Positions 15,958 to 21,088 of a stretch of DNA of 21,088 bases are shown here, piece after piece. The stretch spans positions 1-21,088 of the forward strand of contig CAZZIZ010000037.1 in NCBI GenBank assembly GCA_964654535.1. Direction: 5' to 3'. Within the stretch, counting starts at the first letter, position 1, and each line of letters opens with the position of its first letter. The translations under genes were made by a program, and so were the position numbers. The notes beneath the pieces were generated by a model that saw only the letters and a program-made list of their open reading frames with translations, did not search any database and was not told the origin of the DNA. This stretch comes from CAZZIZ01 sp964654535 (GTDB lineage Bacteria > Bacteroidota > Bacteroidia > Chitinophagales > UBA2359).

Positions 15958-16328
15958 ATGTTTGTGGCTTTTGTGGCATTAGGATTGGCGAATAAGTCAG
16001 ATTCGTCTTCATTACGAGGACTTAGACATTGCCAGTCTTTCTCGACTAGAAGACTTAACTCCTGACTTCCTACTACAACGATGTCTTCTAATCCAACTTG
16101 CTCTGTATTGAACCAAGGCTCAAACTTGCTCTTCGGAAATTGAACTTCTATAAGTTCATCTTGAAATTGAGCGGTCAAATCATCTTGCTCCTTTAGCGCT
16201 AGACGATACCTTAAACTGCGGCCAGGAAACTCGGTTTGCTCTTCGCAAAAGCCGTTTTCGGCAAGCTCTTGCAGATCCGATTGACTTAATCGCAGTCGAA
16301 TAGAGTTTCCTTTTATTCTCAACTTCAT
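15954..16328 (-). CDS. DUF7009-like small protein leading the Fdh operon
   Basis: A 124-residue protein beginning MKLRIKGNSIRLRLSQSDL, which I recall as the conserved opening of DUF7009, a small family seen beside molybdenum oxidoreductase genes. No signal peptide or membrane segment is present; the sequence alternates beta-type and acidic stretches. I chose ATG 16328 because the motif begins there; an in-frame TTG at 16334 would add two residues. The gene is first in a five-gene overlapping set and its stop overlaps the TTG start of fdhD. A role in maturation or control of the oxidoreductase is inference from position only. Confidence 0.75.
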   Translation of the reverse strand: MKLRIKGNSIRLRLSQSDLQELAENGFCEEQTEFPGRSLRYRLALKEQDDLTAQFQDELIEVQFPKSKFEPWFNTEQVGLEDIVVVGSQELSLLVEKDWQCLSPRNEDESDLFANPNATKATNI

Positions 16329-16407
16329 TTCCAAAGCAAAATAAGCAAACCTTAATAAAGACCAATTAATATTTGGCGCCGGGTTTACTTGGTGTCTAGG
16401 AATAGGG

Positions 16408-16448
16408 CGAGGTTTACCGAGTCTATGGCATAAACTCGGTGAAACTCG
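16408..16448. other. Long hairpin between the DinB-family gene and the Fdh operon
   Basis: CGAGGTTTACCGAGT (16408-16422) pairs with ACTCGGTGAAACTCG (16434-16448), with a small internal mismatch and an 11-base loop. It begins ten bases after the DinB-family stop (minus strand) and lies upstream of the DUF7009 gene. No T-run follows on either strand, so it is not a classical intrinsic terminator; 3'-end protection or attenuation are alternatives. Confidence 0.45.
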
Positions 16449-16457
16449 TCTCTTTGT

Positions 16458-17006
16458 TTAAGCAAAATTTCCTTTCAAATGCAATGCTTGCTCTATCTGC
16501 GCCAAGTGATGATCACTGTGCCAAGCATAAAATCCTAAGTTCACATCCAAAGGGAAACTCTTTTCGTGTTCAGGGTGATAAAAAGTACGCTTTAACTGCT
16601 CTGCATCTAGAGTTTTCAGAAGAGCGCTCCAACGATAATGCAGACCTTTTAAGAGGTCAATTGAAAACCTTGGATCTCCGTCCAAAGCATCTGGAAGCTT
16701 CGCCCAAAGGTTTTCGTCATAGGGTTTTATAGTCGGATTGTCTTCTGTTATCGCAGCTTTAAATCGACAATAGCTATTGATATGACTATCGGCTAAGTGA
16801 TGTACTATTTGTCTCACATTCCAGCTACCAGGCCGATACTCCATTTGCCACTGATCTTCTGTTAGACCCTCTGTCGTTTTGCGCAAGCTTTCTGGAAGCG
16901 TTTCAATAGATTGAACCCACTTGTTAATATGCTCCGAACCAATTTCTGCTGGTGATTCAAATTTGCCAATCGGGTATTTTAATTCATCCAAGTTCATAAC
17001 AGCCAT
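16458..17006 (-). CDS. DinB/YfiT-family putative metal-dependent hydrolase
   Basis: A 182-residue cytoplasmic protein closely matching Bacillus YfiT. LKYPIGKFE (9-17) opens the protein, RPGSWNVRQIVHHLADSHIN (58-77) contains the first metal histidine (His70), and YAWHSDHHLAQIE (160-172) contains His163 and His167. The three-histidine site and four-helix layout are those of the DinB/YfiT superfamily, which includes thiol-dependent S-transferases (for example bacillithiol-linked) and proteins of unknown activity. Either of two ATG codons (17006 or 16997) could start it; the second gives histidine numbering that I recall for YfiT. It is divergent from the thioesterase gene and separated from the Fdh operon by a hairpin. 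Confidence 0.87.
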   Translation of the reverse strand: MAVMNLDELKYPIGKFESPAEIGSEHINKWVQSIETLPESLRKTTEGLTEDQWQMEYRPGSWNVRQIVHHLADSHINSYCRFKAAITEDNPTIKPYDENLWAKLPDALDGDPRFSIDLLKGLHYRWSALLKTLDAEQLKRTFYHPEHEKSFPLDVNLGFYAWHSDHHLAQIEQALHLKGNFA

Positions 17007-17031
17007 AATTTTATTATCAATGGATTAAAGA

Positions 17032-17054
17032 CGAAAATACCTCAATACTTGAGG
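17032..17054 (-). promoter_or_regulatory. Possible promoter and adjoining palindrome for the DinB-family gene
   Basis: On the minus strand TATTTTCG (17032-17039) is one base off the Bacteroidota -7 consensus. Directly upstream is a perfect 15-base palindrome, CCTCAA-TAC-TTGAGG (17040-17054). A dyad in this place could be an operator that covers the spacer of the promoter. No regulator gene is near. Confidence 0.35.
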
Positions 17055-17135
17055 AACGCCGCTATTATTGAGAGAATAATGTAGCCCACCCAGCTAAAGG
17101 TAATTTCTTTAGCCTCATTTTATTTTCTTTGCGTT

Positions 17136-17576
17136 ATGAAATCAATTTGGAAAGTTAAGCCCGATATAGAAGCGATGAATAATTTTAGTAAAAACACCAT
17201 GGTCGCGCACTGTGGGATGATATTTACTGAAGCAGGAGACGACTATTTAAAGATGACCATGCCAGTCGATGAGCGGACGGTGCAGCCTTATGGTATTCTA
17301 CACGGCGGTGCCAACGTTGCTTTGGCGGAAACAGTTGGCAGTGTCGCGGCAGTTTATTGCACCGATCCACAAACACATAGAGCAGTGGGGCTAAGCATAA
17401 ATGCCAATCATTTGAAAGCGGTACGTAGCGGATTGGTAACCGCAATTGCTAAGCCAGTCAGAATTGGAAAAACTACCCAAGTTTGGGAAATTAAAATCTA
17501 CGATGACCAGGAAAATTTAAGTGCGATCTCCCGCATAACTATGGCCATCGTACCAAAGGCGCGCATTGAATCGTAG
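17136..17576 (+). CDS. Hotdog-fold acyl-CoA thioesterase, YdiI/MenI-like
   Basis: A 146-residue hotdog thioesterase that follows E. coli YdiI along its whole length: IWK near the start, MPVDERTVQPYGILHGGANV (42-61), ALAETVGS (62-69) with catalytic Glu65, then GLSINANHLKAVRSG. YdiI hydrolyses 1,4-dihydroxy-2-naphthoyl-CoA in menaquinone synthesis and also other aromatic acyl-CoAs; related PaaI-type enzymes act in phenylacetate breakdown. MenI activity fits a menaquinone-using Bacteroidota, but no men gene is nearby, so the assignment is open. ATG start. A weak -7-like box (TTTCTTTG, 17124-17131) sits four bases before the ATG. The 3' end overlaps the GNAT gene by 11 bases. Confidence 0.9.
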   Translation: MKSIWKVKPDIEAMNNFSKNTMVAHCGMIFTEAGDDYLKMTMPVDERTVQPYGILHGGANVALAETVGSVAAVYCTDPQTHRAVGLSINANHLKAVRSGLVTAIAKPVRIGKTTQVWEIKIYDDQENLSAISRITMAIVPKARIES

Positions 17577-18120
17577 AATAAAATTTGAAACCGATCGACT
17601 AAGCTTGGCTTATCTCGATCCATCCTGTGCTGCGGAGCTTTGCGAATACCTCAAGTCGAACAGGGAGCATTTTCAAAACAGCAGAGCACTCTATCCTGAT
17701 AACTATTTCACGCCAGAAAAACAAGGCTTAATCCTTCAGCAGGAAGTTCAAAGGCGCTCCGAAGGCAAGGCCTTTCGCTTCTATATCTTCATAAAAGGAA
17801 GGGAGCAGATTATTGGAGACCTGCACTTCAATGAGTTGGTGCGCGGTGCCTTTCAATCATGCTACGTGGGTTACAAAATGTCAGAAGAAAATACGGGCAA
17901 GGGACTTATGACCGAGGCATTGACCGGGGCAGCAGCTTTTATGTTTGAAGAATATAAACTGCATAGAATAGAAGCCAACATCATGCCTAGAAATCTAGCT
18001 TCCTTACGCGTTGTCGAAAAGGCAGGTTTTCATAAAGAAGGTCTCGCGCTGCGCTTCCTGAAAATCAATGGAACCTGGGAAGACCACTTTCGTTTTGCTT
18101 TACTTAATGATGCTATCTAG
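17566..18120 (+). CDS. GNAT-family N-acetyltransferase, RimJ/RimL-like
   Basis: A 184-residue cytoplasmic acetyltransferase. The acetyl-CoA-binding motif appears as VGYKMSEENTGKGLMTEAL (101-119), and the RimJ/RimL-type C-terminal half as HRIEANIMPRNLASLRVVEK (133-152), GF and INGTWEDH (167-174). RimJ/RimL acetylate ribosomal protein N-termini, but many relatives act on antibiotics or small amines, so the substrate is unknown. The start is TTG at 17566, which gives RIKFETDRLSL, the usual family opening; no suitable ATG exists nearby. It overlaps the thioesterase gene by 11 bases (translational coupling) and overlaps the opposing lipoprotein gene by 8 bases at its 3' end. Confidence 0.88.
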   Translation: MNRRIKFETDRLSLAYLDPSCAAELCEYLKSNREHFQNSRALYPDNYFTPEKQGLILQQEVQRRSEGKAFRFYIFIKGREQIIGDLHFNELVRGAFQSCYVGYKMSEENTGKGLMTEALTGAAAFMFEEYKLHRIEANIMPRNLASLRVVEKAGFHKEGLALRFLKINGTWEDHFRFALLNDAI

Positions 18121-19324
18121 CATTCAGCGAGTCTTTCCGCGCCACCCAATGTTTACCTGAACTAGAACTGAGCGGATGCTTGTCTATCCAAGTCGCAAAC
18201 TGGTCTGAAAGAAGAAAATCTTCCACAGGATCATAAACCAGGAAGTCAGCTGGGTTCAAGTTTGTTTCGCTCAGAAAATCATTGAAAGCTTTAATCGTTC
18301 CGTCGAAATCCTTTTTTAGAATGAGTACATCAAACAAAGTGAAATACAACTCCGGCGTTTCAGGTGCGCCAGCAATGCCTTCGCGAATATGACTCAGTGC
18401 TTTATCGTGTTCACCAAGTGAGCGGTAGTACATAGCTCGATACAAATTGAGATATGGATCACCACCCAAACGACGGTCGAGTTCATCTATTACCGGAAGC
18501 TTAAGTTTTTGCTCTTGAAAATCGCTCATCAATAAATGCAAGTAGGGAGTAGGATCGTTTGGATCGAGGGCATCGAATCTTTCCAAGATGGTTTCCAAAC
18601 GCTCAGGCTTTTCGACCGAACAGAGATGTAAGTCCATTAATAGAAACATTTTTTCTCTGGGTAACTGATCGGCAAGCTTGTCCAGATTGTCGGCAACCTT
18701 ATCGATGTCTTGTTCGCTAACTATAGTTTGGATAATTGGCAGTACATCGTACACGGGATCGCTAAAAGTTGAGTCGGCTTCGGCGAGACTTACGTTGAAA
18801 GAACGGCGAATAGACTTACTGAGCGGCTCGCCATCGGTTAGGAACATAAGGTCGGCTATACCCAATTGTTCGCCGTCGAGATCTGGGTAGAGAAATAAGT
18901 ACTCGACTTCGCCATAGTTTCTTACTACGCGGAATAAGCCTTTATCATCACGTAAGCCAATTAGCTCTACTGTGGTACTTTGATCTATGTATTCTGAGAA
19001 GAATCTTTGTCCAGTAAAACTATCTCTTATGCCGCTCTCAAAACCATCGCGAAATTCCTGAGAGCCCGGAGCATCTTTAAGGGCTTTGGCTATTAGGGCA
19101 TCGTTATGAAAGAGTTGATCGAGCAGCTCAAATTCGCCCGATTCTTCAAAAATGAATTCAACCTCTTCGTAGAATGCATTGAGCTCTTCGGGAGTATGCG
19201 AAGCTCCACTTTGGCAGGCAGATATAAAAAATAGTAGGCCAAATAAAAGCCAAATGCCATTATTGAAACCTAAGCCCGCGTGAGGGATTGACGAATTGTG
19301 GAGCTCCTGTTGTTTTGTAGCCAT
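18113..19324 (-). CDS. Lipoprotein with TPR-like C-terminal region; start lies in a repeat
   Basis: A 403-residue protein read from ATG 19324. A hydrophobic stretch WLLFGLLFFISAC ends in a lipobox with Cys37, so the protein should be a lipoprotein exported by Sec. The middle region is unrecognised and acidic. The C-terminal part (about 285-365) has helical repeats resembling tetratricopeptides, such as LYRAMYYRSLGEHDKALSHI. The 23-residue n-region is unusually long, and its first 13 to 16 residues are encoded by the end of repeat copy C. The frame is open 61 codons further upstream, but all of that lies within the repeat, so I do not extend it. No other ATG in frame precedes the signal; a non-ATG start closer to it cannot be excluded. 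Confidence 0.75.
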   Translation of the reverse strand: MATKQQELHNSSIPHAGLGFNNGIWLLFGLLFFISACQSGASHTPEELNAFYEEVEFIFEESGEFELLDQLFHNDALIAKALKDAPGSQEFRDGFESGIRDSFTGQRFFSEYIDQSTTVELIGLRDDKGLFRVVRNYGEVEYLFLYPDLDGEQLGIADLMFLTDGEPLSKSIRRSFNVSLAEADSTFSDPVYDVLPIIQTIVSEQDIDKVADNLDKLADQLPREKMFLLMDLHLCSVEKPERLETILERFDALDPNDPTPYLHLLMSDFQEQKLKLPVIDELDRRLGGDPYLNLYRAMYYRSLGEHDKALSHIREGIAGAPETPELYFTLFDVLILKKDFDGTIKAFNDFLSETNLNPADFLVYDPVEDFLLSDQFATWIDKHPLSSSSGKHWVARKDSLNAR

Positions 19325-19483
19325 AACGCTTAGCTCCCTAGAGCTAGAAGCGTTTTGCGCGTGCAAAACAGCACAGAGCGACTTCGGAAAGCCCGACCCC
19401 AAATGCCCTTGTCGCATAAGCGCTTTTTCCGCTTGCGGAAGAAAAGCGCGTTGAGGCATTGGGCATTTTTGGGGGCACGCCCA
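19278..19483 (-). repeat. Two-hairpin interspersed repeat, copy C (full length)
   Basis: On the minus strand it starts TGGGCGTGCCCC (19472-19483). Hairpin 1 is the longest of the four: outer arms 19397-19408 and 19461-19474 (CCCCAAATGCCC with GGGCATTTTTGGGG), inner arms 19420-19432 and 19435-19449 around a two-base loop. Hairpin 2 has AGCTC/GAGCT (19332-19336, 19341-19345) and AACGCT/AGCGTT pairs. The closing motifs AACAGGAGCT and ATCCCTCACGC (19278-19288) match copy B. The end of this copy contains the start codon and first codons of the lipoprotein gene. It occupies most of the 290-base gap between the divergent lipoprotein and arsM genes. Confidence 0.88.
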
Positions 19484-19576
19484 TATGTCAGATTTAGTGG
19501 CTTTCATAAAAATATTCAGGGTGTTGAAGGTATGTAAAATCCCATCGAATGACAGGATTGCACAAAAAAGAGCCTA

Positions 19577-19610
19577 TTTGTAGATTGCCACTTTAGAGGC
19601 CTTATATTTG
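19577..19610 (+). promoter_or_regulatory. Bacteroidota promoter immediately before arsM
   Basis: TATATTTG (19603-19610) matches TAnnTTTG exactly, with TTTG (19577-19580) 22 bases upstream. The -7 box ends four bases before the ATG at 19615, so the transcript would be leaderless or nearly so unless another promoter is used. Confidence 0.6.
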
Positions 19611-19614
19611 CTCT

Positions 19615-20586
19615 ATGGAAAATTATTTACAGGCAACCCACGACGTTTATAAGGAGGCTGCCGAGAGTCCGCAAGAAGGACTTTGTTGCACGACAACCCC
19701 TGTTTGGCAACTGCCGGGATTATCTATTCCGGACATTATGTTAAAAATGAATTACGGATGTGGATCAACCATTCATCCGCGCGATTTAGTTAACGACCCC
19801 AAAATACTTTACGTTGGTGTTGGCGGTGGTATGGAGTTGTTACAGTTTGCTTATTTCAGTCGCCAGCCTCAGGGCGTTATTGGCTTGGATGTTGTTGACG
19901 AAATGATTGATAAGGCTGCAGAGAATATGTTGTTGGCCGAATCTGAAAACGATTGGTTCAAAAAAGAATTTATAGACCTGCGTCGCGGTGACGCTTTGAA
20001 TCTTCCTGTAGAAGATGAAAGTATAGATGTTGCTGCACAAAATTGCTTGTTCAATATTTTTACTGCCAACGATTTGAAAAAAGCGATGCAGGAAATGTAC
20101 AGAGTACTAAAACCTGGAGGTCGTTTGGTGATGTCTGATCCTGTTTGCGAACAAGATATGCCGCAAAACCTGCGCGATGATGATCGTCTGCGTGCGCTTT
20201 GCTTGAGTGGATCGATTCCTTTGCAGGATTATTTAGACGCAATTACTTCTGTTGGTTTTGGAACTGTTGAGGTGCGTGCTAAGCGTCCTTACAGAATATT
20301 GGCTCCCGGTCAATACGAGACCAAGGAAATGATCTTTATTGAGAGTGTTGAGGTTTGTGCGATTAAAGACCCGATGCCAGATGATGGTCCGTGCGTGTTT
20401 ACGGGCAAGACCGCTATTTACTACGGCGATGAGGAATACTTCGACGATAAGAAAGGTCACGTACTTATGCCTAATCAGCCATTGGCGGTTTGCGATAAAA
20501 CTGGTGGTGCCTTAGCTTCTCTGAGCAATCCAAATATTTACATTAGTGAGTCTTCGTATTTTTACGATGGGGGAGGCTGTTGCTAA
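19615..20586 (+). CDS. arsM: ArsM, arsenite S-adenosylmethionine methyltransferase (arsenosugar type)
   Basis: A 323-residue class I SAM methyltransferase. It carries the SAM motif YVGVGGGMELLQ (66-77), the acidic LDVVDEM (91-97), GDALNLPVED (125-134) and VLKPGGRLVMSDP (164-176). Cysteine-containing blocks GLCCTT (22-27), NYGCGST (46-52), QNCLFN (142-147) and LRALCLSGS (192-200) match my memory of the ArsM subgroup encoded with the radical SAM protein ArsS in arsenosugar synthesis. The C-terminus ends GGGCC. These cysteines are candidate arsenite ligands. It would methylate As(III) in the cytoplasm. ArsS is not in this window, so the arsenosugar role is inference. A consensus promoter abuts the ATG; a zinc-ribbon protein gene follows after 35 bases. 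Confidence 0.87.
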   Translation: MENYLQATHDVYKEAAESPQEGLCCTTTPVWQLPGLSIPDIMLKMNYGCGSTIHPRDLVNDPKILYVGVGGGMELLQFAYFSRQPQGVIGLDVVDEMIDKAAENMLLAESENDWFKKEFIDLRRGDALNLPVEDESIDVAAQNCLFNIFTANDLKKAMQEMYRVLKPGGRLVMSDPVCEQDMPQNLRDDDRLRALCLSGSIPLQDYLDAITSVGFGTVEVRAKRPYRILAPGQYETKEMIFIESVEVCAIKDPMPDDGPCVFTGKTAIYYGDEEYFDDKKGHVLMPNQPLAVCDKTGGALASLSNPNIYISESSYFYDGGGCC

Positions 20587-20621
20587 TAGCGACCTCATTT
20601 TTCTAACAGATAAATAATACG

Positions 20622-20924
20622 ATGGGATTTTTTGATTGGTTATCAAACTTGTTTGGAAGCAAAAAGTTAGAACTCACTAAAGATGAGTTGCTTGACAATT
20701 CAACCTGCCCGCAGTGTTGGGGTCATACGAATTTCGGCGATCAGATGCGCGAGATACAGAAAGATCATACAAAAGACTTGGTTAACAAGTCTGCGCGAAA
20801 TGCATTTGTGCGCGAGTTTATTGATCAACACGTAACCGGCATTAAGCTTAAAAAGGACGGCGATAAAATGGTTTGTCCGAAGTGTAAGTCTGGTTACAAA
20901 GTCGTAAATACTAAGGCGAATTAA
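20622..20924 (+). CDS. Small zinc-ribbon-like protein downstream of arsM
   Basis: A 100-residue protein with two CxxC pairs, CPQC (Cys29, Cys32) and CPKC (Cys85, Cys88), 52 residues apart. Together they could bind one zinc ion, or a thiophilic metalloid, with a charged helical insert between them. The N-terminus MGFFDWLSNLFG is amphipathic and may touch the membrane. I do not recognise a named family. It lies 35 bases after arsM on the same strand with no terminator between them, so cotranscription is likely. Repeat copy D with a strong hairpin follows. A role with ArsM is possible but rests on position only. Confidence 0.72.
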   Translation: MGFFDWLSNLFGSKKLELTKDELLDNSTCPQCWGHTNFGDQMREIQKDHTKDLVNKSARNAFVREFIDQHVTGIKLKKDGDKMVCPKCKSGYKVVNTKAN

Positions 20925-20949
20925 TCGCTGAACGATACTAGGATGTTTT

Positions 20950-21088
20950 TGGGCGTGCCCCGAAATATCTGCTACGCAAATTTCGGGTCGGGCTTTCAGG
21001 GCTCGCTCTGTTCTACAAAAAACAAAAAGCCCTTCTAGCTCTTGCGAGCTAAGGGCTTTTCTTGTTTTTTGTAACAGGAGCTCAAGCA
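20950..21088 (+). repeat. Two-hairpin interspersed repeat, copy D (truncated by window end)
   Basis: Starts TGGGCGTGCCCC (20950-20961). Hairpin 1 pairs CCCGAAAT (20959-20966) with ATTTCGGG (20980-20987). Then come GGTCGGGCTTTC and GGCTCGCTCTGTTCTA. Hairpin 2 is bounded by CTGTT (21008-21012) and AACAG (21073-21077). The AACAGGAGCT motif follows, and the window ends before the ATCCCTCACGC end would be reached. Confidence 0.88.
21014..21074 (+). terminator. Strong hairpin of repeat copy D, probable terminator for the arsM unit
   Basis: The arms run 21014-21041 and 21046-21074 around a four-base loop, with TAGCTC/GAGCTA at the tip, AAAAGCCCT/AGGGCTTTT below and ACAAAAAA/TTTTTTGT at the base, interrupted by one small bulge and a mismatch. 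T-rich sequence in the descending arm could serve as a U-tract for an intrinsic terminator on the plus strand, and the A-rich opposite arm does the same for the minus strand. It lies about 90 bases after the zinc-ribbon gene. Confidence 0.5.

Noticed and set aside
16180..16365. Minus-strand 61-residue frame over the DUF7009 gene start
   Set aside because: It overlaps the recognisable DUF7009 reading in another frame and shows no motif.
19325..19507. N-terminal extension of 61 residues on the lipoprotein gene
   Set aside because: The frame is open, but all but its first codons lie in the repeat, it is rich in Cys/Arg/Gln without family sense, and it would bury the lipoprotein signal.
1..21088. 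CRISPR array or insertion sequence ends as an explanation for the repeats
   Set aside because: The copies are kilobases apart, lie in both orientations, lack regular spacers, and no transposase or Cas gene is present.

Overview
The window looks like chromosomal DNA of a Bacteroidota bacterium, probably Flavobacteriales. This rests on gene content (a DUF5916 outer-membrane barrel, a DUF6090 membrane protein, a TlpA-type thioredoxin with a long N-terminal domain, an arsenosugar-type ArsM), on Bacteroidota promoters of the TTTG / TAnnTTTG type, on frequent TTG starts, and on an interspersed repeat resembling ones I recall from flavobacterial genomes. The species cannot be named from sequence alone. 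I see no rRNA, tRNA, CRISPR array, prophage or transposase gene.

Layout. 1-209: a truncated repeat copy (A) and a perfect dyad. 210-3591 (+): a crotonase-family enoyl-CoA hydratase, then an MBOAT O-acyltransferase and an AlgJ/AlgX-like protein, almost without gaps. 3562-9704 (-): a YdjM-like membrane protein (overlapping the previous gene tail to tail), a DUF5916 outer-membrane protein, an unrecognised lipoprotein and a TlpA-like thioredoxin, the last two coupled by ATGA. 9863-10891 (+): bioY and a small membrane protein with four cysteines. 10902-11507 (-): trmH. 11578-11733: repeat copy B. 11753-16328 (-): a compact five-gene operon, in transcription order DUF7009, fdhD, FdhF/YdeP-type molybdopterin oxidoreductase, DUF6090 protein and a tail-anchored small protein. 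16458-17006 (-): a DinB/YfiT metalloprotein. 17136-18120 (+): a YdiI/MenI-like thioesterase and a GNAT acetyltransferase. 18113-19324 (-): a lipoprotein with a repeat-like C-terminus whose apparent start lies inside repeat copy C (19278-19483). 19615-20924 (+): arsM and a small zinc-ribbon protein. 20950-21088: repeat copy D, cut by the window end.

How the genes work together. The clearest functional unit is the molybdenum oxidoreductase operon: FdhD supplies sulfur to the Mo cofactor of the FdhF-like enzyme, and three uncharacterised proteins are encoded in the same overlapping operon. MBOAT and AlgJ/AlgX-like proteins form a two-component cell-envelope O-acetylation module. ArsM would methylate arsenite, possibly as the first step toward arsenosugars. 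The other genes are ordinary housekeeping or envelope functions.

The most unusual structure is the repeat family. Four copies occur in 21 kb, each with conserved boundary motifs around two hairpins whose stem sequences differ between copies while pairing is kept. One copy appears to supply the start codon and first residues of a lipoprotein.
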